DNA of 64,000 nt, taken from assembly GCA_038316335.1 (NCBI GenBank), contig JBBQAM010000014.1, positions 1-64,000 of the forward strand, read 5' to 3'. The notes beneath the pieces were generated by a model. The model searched no databases, was not told where the DNA came from, and saw nothing but the letters and a program-made list of their open reading frames with translations. Positions 50,630 to 59,829 of the stretch are shown piece after piece; position 1 is the stretch's first letter, and the number at the start of each line of letters is the position of its first letter. Made by a program: the position numbers and the translations under genes. Origin of the DNA: JALHST01 sp038316335. Its GTDB lineage: Bacteria; Bacteroidota; Bacteroidia; Flavobacteriales; Flavobacteriaceae.

Positions 50630-50956
50630 TTAGGAGTCTTGACCGATACCGATGGAAGCCAAAATGGAAAAGATCAAGGTGACCTCCTTTTGATGCACGA
50701 AGCCATCGGCTTTTGCCATATCCTTCAATATGCGCGCCAAGGCAACCTTCTTAACCTCAGGCATGCCAGCAAGGATCAACATACCTTGTTCAGTTGCAAC
50801 ATTTCTGGCCTGCACGATAAAATTGCTATCAAAATCAATATGGTGCATCAGAAGACCGAGCGCATTGATTTCTCCGTTATGAATGATGCCATCTGCATAC
50901 ATTACGGCGTCGACTGCATGTACTATGGCCAATTTTTCGGCTAGTGTAAACTCCAA
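50630..50956 (-). CDS. TerB-like small acidic protein, copy 1
   Basis: The 108-residue helical protein, 'FTLAEKLAIVHAVDAVMYAD', then 'GEINALGLLMHHIDFDS' and 'ILKDMAKADGFVHQKEVTLI', matches the TerB-like helical repeat with acidic DG/ADG turns. It is a paralogue of 59200-59532: the first twenty residues differ in only a few positions. TerB-type proteins are cytoplasmic and of unclear function. No tellurite genes are nearby. Confidence 0.75.
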   Translation of the reverse strand: MEFTLAEKLAIVHAVDAVMYADGIIHNGEINALGLLMHHIDFDSNFIVQARNVATEQGMLILAGMPEVKKVALARILKDMAKADGFVHQKEVTLIFSILASIGIGQDS

Positions 50957-51194
50957 GGCGTATCGGATTATGAGTGTTCGAAGGTACGTATATTTTGTGT
51001 AAACGGGATACCTTAAAAAGTTAGGGCCAGCAATCGTATCTTCAAGAATATTAGGAGGTGGACATGGGAAGAAGCCATTGGAAAGTGAGTAACCATGGGC
51101 GTAGATTCCATTTTATGAATAGATGCCCTCATTTAAATAGGCTCGTTTTAAGGCTTTCAAATGGCCTTATCGCAAATCTTCAGTACCTGTCATC

Positions 51195-51932
51195 TTATCT
51201 ATTGATCTTGAAAATATCTAGTTTAATATCATCCAATCCCACATCGTCAAACGGATATTCCAATTGATTTTGAATATTATATAATGAGATTAGGATAAAC
51301 TCACTTGAAAGCACAATGAAATAGGTAACCCACTTAGCAGCACCGAAACCAATACTATGAATTATGGTAGGGGCATAGATCAGTGGAAAAACATAGATAA
51401 AAATAAGGCAATAGGCCTTCAGGCTAATAGGGGTTCTGTGAATATGAATGGCGTGCAGATTTTCAATAGCCTCATGAAGATCATTAAGGTATCTGAATAT
51501 TTTGTCCCGGAGTCCCTTAGGAATCGTCGCGTTTTTGTCTAATATGGTATGATACAGTTTATCGACGATGGCATCGAGGTCTGCCGTTTCGTGATCACTA
51601 CTTTTGAGATGTTCAACGACCTTATCGCTTATTTCCAATAGGATCTTCGAGAATTCCGATTTAATTTCCGTCGATAAGTTTTGGTCACAGGTCACGAAAT
51701 ATTGAACGGTCTTTAACGAAGCCCTGAACTGACTTAGATGTTCCAATGCCTTTTCACGTCTTCGGAAAGATCCTCGAATAGTAAATACCAATGGGAAGAT
51801 TACAGCGATGCTGATTAATGTCAAATCGACATTATAGCTTATTTCATATTCATAGGAAACTAAAATGGTAACAATTGATATTATCATTACTAAAAGTGTC
51901 CTATAATTTAAAATGGTCAGGTAATTTTTCAA
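51195..51932 (-). CDS. Bestrophin/RFP-TM-like membrane protein
   Basis: The 245-residue protein has two N-terminal helices (about 12-50), a helical cytoplasmic middle, and two further helices near 168-215. It ends 'NIQNQLEYPFDDVGLDDIKLDIFKINR', which resembles the 'ENPFG-DD-DLPLD' tail of bestrophin-like chloride channels (UPF0187). It is shorter than typical members (about 290 residues). Likely an ion channel or permease of that family; confidence is moderate. Confidence 0.65.
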   Translation of the reverse strand: MKNYLTILNYRTLLVMIISIVTILVSYEYEISYNVDLTLISIAVIFPLVFTIRGSFRRREKALEHLSQFRASLKTVQYFVTCDQNLSTEIKSEFSKILLEISDKVVEHLKSSDHETADLDAIVDKLYHTILDKNATIPKGLRDKIFRYLNDLHEAIENLHAIHIHRTPISLKAYCLIFIYVFPLIYAPTIIHSIGFGAAKWVTYFIVLSSEFILISLYNIQNQLEYPFDDVGLDDIKLDIFKINR

Positions 51933-51978
51933 AGAAGGTTAACTTTTGGCTATATTTATTAAATCTAGCTGAAATTTC

Positions 51979-53040
51979 ATGAAAAAGCAAGTCATTCGTC
52001 CATTCCTTTTCGCTCTTTTTGTCCTAACGTATTCCTCATATTCACAGGAAGTTGCTGAAACCGAGGCACAGCTCGATGTTACTGAGCTTTTTGCAAGTGA
52101 ATCGATATTGCCTATAAAATTGAGTTATTCCCTCAGGGATGCAAATCGGGAAACGAATGACAGTACCTATATAAAAACGGCGCTATCCTATGAGGAGGCC
52201 GATGGTACATGGCGAACTTTCGAAGTAGAGATACGGGCACGAGGTAATTTTAGGCGCAAAAACTGCTATTTCGCGCCTATAAAAATGAAAATTGATAAAA
52301 AAGTATCAACGGGAACTTTGTTTGAGGGGAATAAACGGTTGAAGCTGGTCTTGCCATGTTTATTACAAAAAAACACAAATGACAATATTGTCAAGGAATT
52401 TATGGCCTATAAATTATTCGAGGTCATTTCCCCGTACCATTTCAAGACCAAAATGCTTTCGATAGATCTTGAGGAGCTGAAAAATAAAAAAACCGTCGAA
52501 CATAAGATCAAAGGATTTTTCATAGAGGATGATAAAAAAGTGGCGGCACGCCATCAGGGCAAGGTACTCGAGCGATCTGTGCATCCGTTGCAACAAGATG
52601 CCGTTGCCTCGCTTCGAAATGACCTATTTCAATACATGATCGGCAATACCGATTTTTCGTCGGCGTACCAACACAACGGAAAACTTTTGTTCATTGATAA
52701 AAGTACCATCCCGATACCCTATGATTTTGATATGGCGGGACTAATCAATGCCAGTTATGCGACCGTTTCCCAAATACAAGGGGAGACGCTTGAGATTACC
52801 AAGGTAACCGATAGAATGTATCGTGGCTTCAAGAGGGACAATCAAGTACTGCAGCAGGTAAGACAGGAATTTTTGGATAATAAAATACGCATGATGGCCA
52901 TTATAGATGGACTACAGGCGAATTTTGACGATCCACGCGAATTTTCTACCGCTAGGAAATACATCGCGGACTTCTTTGAGATTATGGCGGATGATGCCCG
53001 GTTTAAAAGGGAGATCGTAGATCGTGGTCGCACTAAATAA
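51979..53040 (+). CDS. Exported CotH-kinase-like protein
   Basis: The 353-residue exported protein has a signal peptide (KKQVIRPFLFALFVLTYSSYSQ). The body shows 'IRARGNFRRKNCYFAPIKMKI' (CotH-like RGRGN-type motif), 'FQYMIGNTDFSSAYQHNGKLLF' and 'IPYDFDMAGLINASY', where Asp-Phe-Asp is the place of the kinase metal-binding residues. CotH-type proteins phosphorylate secreted proteins in spores and other bacteria. The assignment is by motif appearance, so a pseudokinase or unrelated fold is possible. Divergent from the bestrophin-like gene. Confidence 0.65.
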   Translation: MKKQVIRPFLFALFVLTYSSYSQEVAETEAQLDVTELFASESILPIKLSYSLRDANRETNDSTYIKTALSYEEADGTWRTFEVEIRARGNFRRKNCYFAPIKMKIDKKVSTGTLFEGNKRLKLVLPCLLQKNTNDNIVKEFMAYKLFEVISPYHFKTKMLSIDLEELKNKKTVEHKIKGFFIEDDKKVAARHQGKVLERSVHPLQQDAVASLRNDLFQYMIGNTDFSSAYQHNGKLLFIDKSTIPIPYDFDMAGLINASYATVSQIQGETLEITKVTDRMYRGFKRDNQVLQQVRQEFLDNKIRMMAIIDGLQANFDDPREFSTARKYIADFFEIMADDARFKREIVDRGRTK

Positions 53041-53170
53041 GACGTAAAGGGCATTCTAAGAATCGGCTCTATAAACTGTTTTTATCAGGTAGGTTCAATC
53101 GATTGTTTTATCGCATCGAACGTATAAAAATTTTCGCATTTCATCCTTAAGAATGAGGATTTCTTTCGAT

Positions 53171-54862
53171 TTATTGGCCTTTAGCCTGAAAGATTTCAAC
53201 CAAAGGTTCGCCTGTAGTCCCGCTCGGTAATCCGATATTAAGTAGCATTGCCAAACTTGGCGCAATATCGATAGGCGCCACTTTTCGCACTGATTCTCCT
53301 TGGGGGATGCCCGTACCAAACCATACCAAAGGAACATGCGTGTCATAGGCAAAACCAGAACCATGCGTAGTTCCTTTTACTTGCGATACTGGGATTATTG
53401 AATTTGGGTTTTGGGTAAAACCTGAATCAAATGACAAAAGAACATCCCCCGAACGTTTTGCGTAATAGCCATTTTGTACGAAGTGCTTTATGCCCGAGTC
53501 ATAATTCATAGACCTTAGATGATGTGCCGTTAGCACATTTTGAATTCCCGGCATATCGATCAAGACGTCTGCGACTTCCTGTTCTATGACATTTAAATCT
53601 AATTTGAGATTCGCGATCAAAGATCGATTGAGATATAGCTGTTCCCCATCAAAATTTTCAATCCAGGCATTCTGACCATATTTTGAATTCAAGAAATTGA
53701 TCACGGCGTCTTTGTATTCCTTAATACGAGCGACCCCTGCGGGTAACTTATGGTCTTTCAAGAAAGATGCCACAGGCATGGCCGCATGGTCTGCAGTCAA
53801 AAAAAGGACATAATTATTTTTGCCGACCATGGTGTCTAAAGAATTTAAAAGTCGTTCAATATCCTTATCAAGCCTAAGATATACATCTTCGATTTCCACC
53901 GATTGTGGTCCAAAAGTATGGCCCATAATGTCTGGCACGGTATAGCTGATGTTTAAAAAATCGGTAATTGCATCTTGCCCAAGTGCTTCGTTTTTTACGG
54001 CTTCGAGGGCAAAGTCTGTAAGTAGGGAATTCCCGGCCGGAGTCACCCATATCAATTGATATTCCGAACCCACTGCCTTATATTTTTCGCGCATATTTTT
54101 TAAATCATAGGGAAAGGTCGGACTCGGTTTACCGCCCAATGAAGGCTCATAGTTATTGTTGTCGGCTTCACTTTCAGTATAGGTCTCTATAGGATATAAT
54201 GTATTCCAAGTGGTGTTTAGATAGTCACTTGATTTTCCTAATTTATTAAAGGCACTTACCCATTTTGGTAATTCATCCATGTAATACGTGCTTGAAACGA
54301 AATTCCCAGGGCTAGTTACCCAATCATGCCAATAGGCCGCATTCGCGGTATGGCCCCCCGGTAAAATGGCGCCACGGTCCTTAAGGGAAATACTGATTAC
54401 CTTGGCATTAAAATTGGTCGCTAGGCGAAGTTCGTCAGAAATGGTCGTTGTCAAAAGATTTTTAGGCGAAGCTCCTAAGGCATTTTTTTCAGTAGACCCA
54501 ACAATTGTTTCAGTTCCATCATCTACATTGCCGAGCAATTGATTCGTATAGCGATCATACCAACTATTGCCGATGATACCATGAACAGCTGGGGTAGTAC
54601 CCGTATAAATAGAAGCATGACCAGCTGCTGTGACGGTCGGCACATAATTATAGTTGGCATTTTTAAAATTATAACCTTGCCGAACCAATCTCATGAAACC
54701 ACCCGTCGAATATTTTTTATCATATCGATAAAGCTGATCAGATCTCATTTGATCTACCACGATGCCTACTACCAACTTGGGTTTCATGTCCATAGCGTTT
54801 TGACCCAGCAAATCGGATCCAGGCAGGAGGGAAATTATAGTGAAAAATAGGATACGCTTCAT
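53171..54862 (-). CDS. pafA: PafA-type alkaline phosphatase
   Basis: The 563-residue secreted phosphatase has a signal peptide (ends about residue 20) and the PafA active-site set: Thr78 in 'VPTVTAAGHAS', Asn99 in 'GIIGNSWYD', and Lys161/Arg163 in 'SLKDRGAILPGGH'. These match PafA residues Thr79, Asn100, Lys162 and Arg164 within one position. 'LTADHAAMP' and 'GTTHGSGFAYDTHVP' supply metal ligands. It hydrolyses phosphate monoesters in the periplasm, providing phosphate. Full length. Confidence 0.93.
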   Translation of the reverse strand: MKRILFFTIISLLPGSDLLGQNAMDMKPKLVVGIVVDQMRSDQLYRYDKKYSTGGFMRLVRQGYNFKNANYNYVPTVTAAGHASIYTGTTPAVHGIIGNSWYDRYTNQLLGNVDDGTETIVGSTEKNALGASPKNLLTTTISDELRLATNFNAKVISISLKDRGAILPGGHTANAAYWHDWVTSPGNFVSSTYYMDELPKWVSAFNKLGKSSDYLNTTWNTLYPIETYTESEADNNNYEPSLGGKPSPTFPYDLKNMREKYKAVGSEYQLIWVTPAGNSLLTDFALEAVKNEALGQDAITDFLNISYTVPDIMGHTFGPQSVEIEDVYLRLDKDIERLLNSLDTMVGKNNYVLFLTADHAAMPVASFLKDHKLPAGVARIKEYKDAVINFLNSKYGQNAWIENFDGEQLYLNRSLIANLKLDLNVIEQEVADVLIDMPGIQNVLTAHHLRSMNYDSGIKHFVQNGYYAKRSGDVLLSFDSGFTQNPNSIIPVSQVKGTTHGSGFAYDTHVPLVWFGTGIPQGESVRKVAPIDIAPSLAMLLNIGLPSGTTGEPLVEIFQAKGQ

Positions 54863-55222
54863 CTTGTCTGATTTATGATTTTATGAATGTGCATGAAGTA
54901 TAGCACCTGCTAAAGTGTTTTTAATCAGAAAAGATACTAAATTCAAATAGTATTCAATCAATTTTTCAATGACCGAATGAAAGGAATCGAAGGAGAAAGT
55001 GATAGGGATCGTATCCACTTTTTTAGTATTTCACCGTGGTCCTTTCTTTATGGGTTCTAGGTCTATTGAAAGATACCGTACTTCGAAAAAGCGAAGTTTT
55101 TTACAAGAACACGCACTTAAAATAGTTATTTTTAATATCCTAAACGTGGGGATACGGCCACATGTTCTAGAGAAATGCCATGATCAGGGGGCATTTTTAG
55201 TTTCCTGAAATCGTTGTGAAGC
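54863..55222. other. 360-bp intergenic region, nothing recognised
   Basis: The region lies between the divergent PafA and HD-domain genes. A 69-residue frame at 54999-55208 has no family resemblance and I do not support it. I see no RNA gene, repeat or convincing promoter box. Confidence 0.4.
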
Positions 55223-55810
55223 ATGAAAGGATATTACAAGCTTAGACATAAGGCTTTTGAAATTTTAAGGACGCGATTGCCTAAGGAATTATATTATCAC
55301 GGCTTCGACCATACCTTAAATGTGCTAAAGACCTGTAATGCCTACATTAAACGTGAAAAGGTAGAAAAGCGAAATGCCAAACTTCTGAGGATAGGGGTCA
55401 TCTTACATGACATTGGTTTTACGATTTCGAATGTCGAACATGAAGAGACCGGTAAGGATCTGGCTAATGATCTAATGCAGTCATATGGATTTTCCCAAAA
55501 TGACATACAAAGTGTACAAGGTATGATTTTGGCAACGCGCATACCCCAATCCCCTAAAAACCAATTGGAAAAAATTATTTGTGATTGTGATTTGGATTAC
55601 CTAGGTAGAGCTGATTTTTATACAATAAGTGACCATCTTTACAAAGAATTAAGGGCAAGTTCTAAGGTCGAAACCAAATCAGAATGGAATAAAATACAAA
55701 TCAAATTCTTGCAAAACCATCGCTATCATACTGATTTTGCAATTAAATACAGGCAACCTGAGAAGGAAAAACGCATTGATGAGTTGGTTAAATTAGAATT
55801 AGGCAACTGA
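55223..55810 (+). CDS. HD-domain phosphohydrolase
   Basis: The 195-residue protein has 'YYHGFDHTLNVLKTCNAY' with His30, then the HD pair 'IGVILHDIGFTISN' (His62, Asp63). 'CDCDLDYLGRADFY' supplies the last Asp. This is the metal-binding set of HD-domain phosphohydrolases, which act on nucleotides or cyclic nucleotides. The adenylate cyclase at 57609-59003 is 1.8 kb downstream on the same strand, so a cAMP-degrading role is an idea only. Confidence 0.85.
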   Translation: MKGYYKLRHKAFEILRTRLPKELYYHGFDHTLNVLKTCNAYIKREKVEKRNAKLLRIGVILHDIGFTISNVEHEETGKDLANDLMQSYGFSQNDIQSVQGMILATRIPQSPKNQLEKIICDCDLDYLGRADFYTISDHLYKELRASSKVETKSEWNKIQIKFLQNHRYHTDFAIKYRQPEKEKRIDELVKLELGN

Positions 55811-56076
55811 ATGGACGTTCTTAATCCCAATACATAAAAAACAACTTGAGTTTAATTGCTGAATTGTAATCAATAAAATAGTATATTTATAGACGTTCTT
55901 TCGTTTCATTTCGGTATAAAATATCGAAAAACGAAAAAATGCCCCCCACAACAATGTTTTTAATGCGCTATTTAAGGACCTTTGGTCTTTAATGATTTTG
56001 TCGCACTTATTAAGGAGCAGATTTCCCCCCGAGATTCGGTTTGTTATTCCATCTTATTGCTAATTATCTAATAATT

Positions 56077-57099
56077 ATGGAAAATGTCGATAAGCGACTT
56101 TTGATACTCATTTCGTTGGTATTGTGGCAGGGTTTTTTGAATCCAATAACCGCACAGGATACCAAAATAAGGGGTTTTGTAGATATTGGGGCAAGCCTTC
56201 GGGACGATAAACTCAATTTTGAATTTGGGGAATATGATTTATTCGTGACCTCTGAGTTGAACGATCGTATTTCCTTTTTGGGAGAAACGGTATTTAGATT
56301 TGATGCCGCTGAAGATGACCATCATGGGTTTGCCGTTGGTGTAGAGCGGGTAATAATAAATTACAATTATAGTGGCAACCATAGCTTGCTGATCGGCAAG
56401 CAACATACTTCCTTAAATTATTGGAACGAGACCTATCATCATGGACGCGTTTTTTTTCCTACTGTAGGCAGGCCGCTTCTCTTTGAATCCCGAATTATCG
56501 ACCTGCACACAACCGGGGTTGCCCTGCAGGGCCTAAATCTGGGTACGTTGAAATTCGGATATAATGTCATGGTAGGAAATGGCCTGGGAGCTGCCGATAT
56601 CAAGGATAACGACAAGTATAAGTCGTTAGCGGCGTCGGTTCATTTTAAACCGGTGGACAAATTACAAATTGGCGCCTATTTTTATAATGATATTATTTCT
56701 TCCGGGGCGGAGCTATTCAATGTGGCAATCGATGAAAAGATAAATCAACAATTATATACAGGCTCGATTGCCTATTTCGGAAGCAAGTATGAAGTATTGG
56801 CAGAAGGAACTTTGATAAACAATAAAACGGAAAGTGCAGGCAGTCAAAAATCTTTTGGGGCGTATGTATATTCGGGAGTTCGAATAAAAGAAAAATGGGT
56901 GCCCTATGCGCGGTTCGATTATCTGAACTATCAGAACACCGACTCTTATTTGGGGATGGATGACACCACGTCTATCTTGGCGGGTCTGCGATATGAAATC
57001 AATTATCTAATGGTCGTCAAGTTAGAATATCAGCATTTGGAGAGAGATATAACTGGAAGTACGAATCGTCTAACCGCCCAGTTCGCAATTGGATTTTAA
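56077..57099 (+). CDS. Outer-membrane beta-barrel porin-like protein
   Basis: The 340-residue protein starts at ATG 56077 with a signal peptide ('LLILISLVLWQGFLNPITAQ'). The mature part shows alternating strands with aromatic girdles ('RGFVDIGASLRDDKLNFEFG', 'FGAYVYSGVRIKEKWVPYAR', 'VVKLEYQHLERDITG') and ends in Phe ('LTAQFAIGF'), as outer-membrane barrels do. It resembles a porin. The next gene (PstS-like) starts 10 bp after its stop, then the adenylate cyclase follows. Confidence 0.82.
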   Translation: MENVDKRLLILISLVLWQGFLNPITAQDTKIRGFVDIGASLRDDKLNFEFGEYDLFVTSELNDRISFLGETVFRFDAAEDDHHGFAVGVERVIINYNYSGNHSLLIGKQHTSLNYWNETYHHGRVFFPTVGRPLLFESRIIDLHTTGVALQGLNLGTLKFGYNVMVGNGLGAADIKDNDKYKSLAASVHFKPVDKLQIGAYFYNDIISSGAELFNVAIDEKINQQLYTGSIAYFGSKYEVLAEGTLINNKTESAGSQKSFGAYVYSGVRIKEKWVPYARFDYLNYQNTDSYLGMDDTTSILAGLRYEINYLMVVKLEYQHLERDITGSTNRLTAQFAIGF

Positions 57100-57109
57100 A
57101 CAAAAACCT

Positions 57110-57559
57110 ATGGTACGTATACTTCGTAATTTCATACTAGCCATGACAATGGGTCTCTTGTTGCCTATGTATATGTATGCCCAGGATGACCTGTTGTCGG
57201 TCGTAGCTAATGGGGAGTCGATTCCTGAAGTGATGGATATGGCACAATTACGGGCAGTTCTAATGGGAGAAAAATTGCGATGGAATGATGGCACAAGAGT
57301 TAGTATTGCCCTTATGAAAACCAATACGCCTATCGGTTCCTCTACGTGTGAAAAACTCTACAAAATGTCTGGGAATGATTTGAATAAATATTTCTTGGCC
57401 CTTGTCTTTCAAGGAAAAGTTAAGGCACCGACATTCTTTAATTCGACCAGTGAGTTGGAAGCTTATGTGGCACAAACACCAGGGGCTATCGGGGTAGTTC
57501 CCAAGGCAAAGGACCCCTCGTTAAAAATAATTACGGTAGATGGCAAACAACAATTTTAG
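57110..57559 (+). CDS. Small PstS-like periplasmic binding protein
   Basis: The 149-residue protein starts at ATG 57110 and has a signal peptide ending near 'YMYAQ'. The mature part resembles one lobe of phosphate-binding PstS proteins: 'MDMAQLRAVLMGEKLRWNDG', 'TSELEAYVAQTPGAIGVVPK' (the family's 'T..v..tpGaIGYv' element). Full PstS is about 270-330 residues, so this is a reduced form. No pst transport genes are present. It more likely presents a ligand to the adjacent cyclase's periplasmic domain. Inference from order. Confidence 0.75.
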   Translation: MVRILRNFILAMTMGLLLPMYMYAQDDLLSVVANGESIPEVMDMAQLRAVLMGEKLRWNDGTRVSIALMKTNTPIGSSTCEKLYKMSGNDLNKYFLALVFQGKVKAPTFFNSTSELEAYVAQTPGAIGVVPKAKDPSLKIITVDGKQQF

Positions 57560-57608
57560 CAACTGACCAATCGTCAGGGCGGCTTCAACCTGTTTGCAGA
57601 ATACTTTT

Positions 57609-59003
57609 ATGAGAAACGACTACATGATTTTATCAGTTCGTAGTAAAATATTGCTTACGGTTCTATCCGTAGTCATGCTATTCGCACTATTTATTCTTTT
57701 CTATTATCCGGCTAGGCAAACGGCCTATCTTCTGGACAACTATAACAATCAGATTGAGAATTTGGCCAAAACGGTTGCATTGGGCGTCCGGATTGCATTG
57801 AACGAGGAGAATTTCGAAGGCGTTGAAACGGCCATTGATTTTGTGCGGCATGACGATCGATTAAATTATGTAAGCATCATACAATTCGATACAATATGGG
57901 AGGCCGATACTAAAAATTTCAAGATCCAAAAGAAAATCTTTTCGACTTCGCCGGAAAATGTTGAGGTAGATCCAGAAGCGGTTTCTGACGATCTCTATAT
58001 AAATAAAAGTGCGCCTTTTACATCGAAAATAATGAATGGGGAGATAAAGGTCAGTTTTACCACGACCGAAATCGAACAAGGGAAAAGACAGATACGATTG
58101 GCGTCTGCCGCAGCCAGTATCACTGTTTTCATAATCGGTCTATGCATAGGTTATTGGCTGGCTCGAAACATTTCGAAACCCGTATTGGCATTAAGGGATG
58201 CAGCACACAAAGTGGGTAAGGGCGATTTGACGCAATCGGTGTCCAATAAATCCCGCGATGAGATCGGGGAGTTGAGTGTGGCCTTTAATAAAATGGTAAA
58301 AGATTTGAATGTCGCTCGATCCGAGGTCAACCAACGAACACATGAACTTACCAAGGAAAAGGAAAAATCGGATGAATTGTTGCTTAATATTCTGCCTTTG
58401 GAAACCGCCGAAGAGCTAAAAAATACGGGAACGGCCCAAGCTAAGTTCTACGATTCGGTCACCGTTATGTTCACCGATTTTAAAGATTTTACCCCTAAAT
58501 CCAAAACGATGTCGGCCAACAAGCTTGTGGCAGAATTACACGATTGTTTTAGTAGGTTCGATCATATTATTAAAAATTACAATATCGAAAAAATAAAAAC
58601 CATTGGGGATGCATACATGTGTGTGGCCGGGCTGCCTGTTGTAAACGACACCCATCCTTTCGAGGCTGTCAATGCCGCCATCGAATTGAGGGATTGTATG
58701 CTTGCCTATAACAAGGAAAAGGAGGCCATGGGCGAACATGGCTTCGATGTGCGTATCGGGATTCATACAGGCCCTGTTGTGGCAGGCATCGTTGGGGTAA
58801 ATAAATTTGCGTATGATATTTGGGGCGAAACGGTAAATACGGCAGCCCGATTGGAACAAAACAGTGTGGCTAACATGATTAATATTTCGGCCTCTCTTTA
58901 TAACATCATTAAAGATGCATATGACTGTGAGCTACGCGGAAATATTTTTGTCAAGGGACTTGGTGAATTGCCAATGTATTTTGTACACGGACTTAAAAAA
59001 TAG
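57609..59003 (+). CDS. Membrane-bound class III adenylate cyclase with HAMP
   Basis: The 464-residue protein has helices near 13-33 and 165-183 that bracket a periplasmic sensor domain (34-164). A HAMP domain (about 184-236), a coiled coil and a class III cyclase domain (about 282-464) follow. Metal Asp290 ('VMFTDFKDF') and Asp334, adenine-specifying Lys330 ('KIKTIGDAYM') and Asp403 ('YDIWGE'), and transition-state Asn410 and Arg414 are all present. Hence ATP, not GTP, should be the substrate. ATG 57609 preferred over TTG 57594. It follows the binding protein by about 50 bp. Confidence 0.92.
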   Translation: MRNDYMILSVRSKILLTVLSVVMLFALFILFYYPARQTAYLLDNYNNQIENLAKTVALGVRIALNEENFEGVETAIDFVRHDDRLNYVSIIQFDTIWEADTKNFKIQKKIFSTSPENVEVDPEAVSDDLYINKSAPFTSKIMNGEIKVSFTTTEIEQGKRQIRLASAAASITVFIIGLCIGYWLARNISKPVLALRDAAHKVGKGDLTQSVSNKSRDEIGELSVAFNKMVKDLNVARSEVNQRTHELTKEKEKSDELLLNILPLETAEELKNTGTAQAKFYDSVTVMFTDFKDFTPKSKTMSANKLVAELHDCFSRFDHIIKNYNIEKIKTIGDAYMCVAGLPVVNDTHPFEAVNAAIELRDCMLAYNKEKEAMGEHGFDVRIGIHTGPVVAGIVGVNKFAYDIWGETVNTAARLEQNSVANMINISASLYNIIKDAYDCELRGNIFVKGLGELPMYFVHGLKK

Positions 59004-59199
59004 GTAGTATGCTTATTCGTAGTCTTTAGGTGAAATGTCTTTGCACAAAAGGCGTAACTGCCAGGTTTTTAAACCCCAACCGAACCAGGAATTACAGAAT
59101 GAGTCTGGAGGGTTGACCACCGCACGCTACCGTTCAAAAGAAGTATTTTGCCGCACGTGCCTGGCGGGTAATTGGAAGTTTCCAAATACCCCATTTACT

Positions 59200-59532
59200 T
59201 TAAAATTCTTGATCATAATGAATGCCGACCCGAGAGAATATCTTCAATACCAAGTTGATTTCCGCTTCGTCGACTTTTCCATCTGCATTCGCTATTTCCT
59301 CTAGGATTATGGCAAGTGTCTTCTTTTTGCTCGGCGACATTGCACTAAGAATCGAAAGACCTTCCTCGGCATCAATATTTCTAGCCTCTTCGATTAGGGC
59401 CCTATCAAATTTGAGTATGGGCATCAATTGCAGTAAAACCTTGATTTCTCCAGAGTTAACTACTCCATCGGCCAGTATTACCTCGTCGATTGCCTTTACG
59501 ATTGCTAATTTTTCAGCTAAATTAAACTCCAT
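59200..59532 (-). CDS. TerB-like small acidic protein, copy 2
   Basis: The 110-residue helical protein starts 'MEFNLAEKLAIVKAIDEVIL' and has 'ILEEIANADGKVDEAEINLV', the same pattern as the protein at 50630-50956, so the two are paralogues. Both are short, acidic and cytoplasmic in appearance. They may be a recent duplication within the genome or diverged copies. Function unknown. It is convergent with the cyclase gene. Confidence 0.75.
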   Translation of the reverse strand: MEFNLAEKLAIVKAIDEVILADGVVNSGEIKVLLQLMPILKFDRALIEEARNIDAEEGLSILSAMSPSKKKTLAIILEEIANADGKVDEAEINLVLKIFSRVGIHYDQEF

Positions 59533-59829
59533 ATAATCGTCGTTTTAGAATTCGTGTATTCTGAATGCTCGGTGGTTTATAAGGTGGTCATCCATCTTTT
59601 CGGGGAAGAATACTTTGTTTTCTTTGGCGCACTCTAAGGTACACAAAAATTAGATGCTATTTGTAAAGATTTTTAAACAATTGGCGATGTGGTGTTCTCA
59701 ATTGACCATGAGATTTGTCAATAGATACGGCCACATAAGCAATTATAAAAAAGGGTTTGCTATAAATGAATTAAAAAAAACGAACCTGGGGATTTTGGGG
59801 AACCTTAGATGTCGAAACTGATAAAGACG

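Noticed and set aside
51058..51267. 69-residue frame opposite the bestrophin-like gene end
   Set aside because: Extends into the antisense of a better-supported gene and has no recognisable features.
54999..55208. 69-residue frame in the intergenic region
   Set aside because: No start context, family resemblance or signal; base composition is that of surrounding noncoding DNA.
57110..57559. Reading it as a true PstS transporter component
   Set aside because: It is half-length and there are no pstABC genes; a sensing role with the cyclase is more likely.
59035..59304. 89-residue frame between cyclase and TerB-like genes
   Set aside because: Overlaps the real TerB-like gene on the opposite strand and shows no family pattern.
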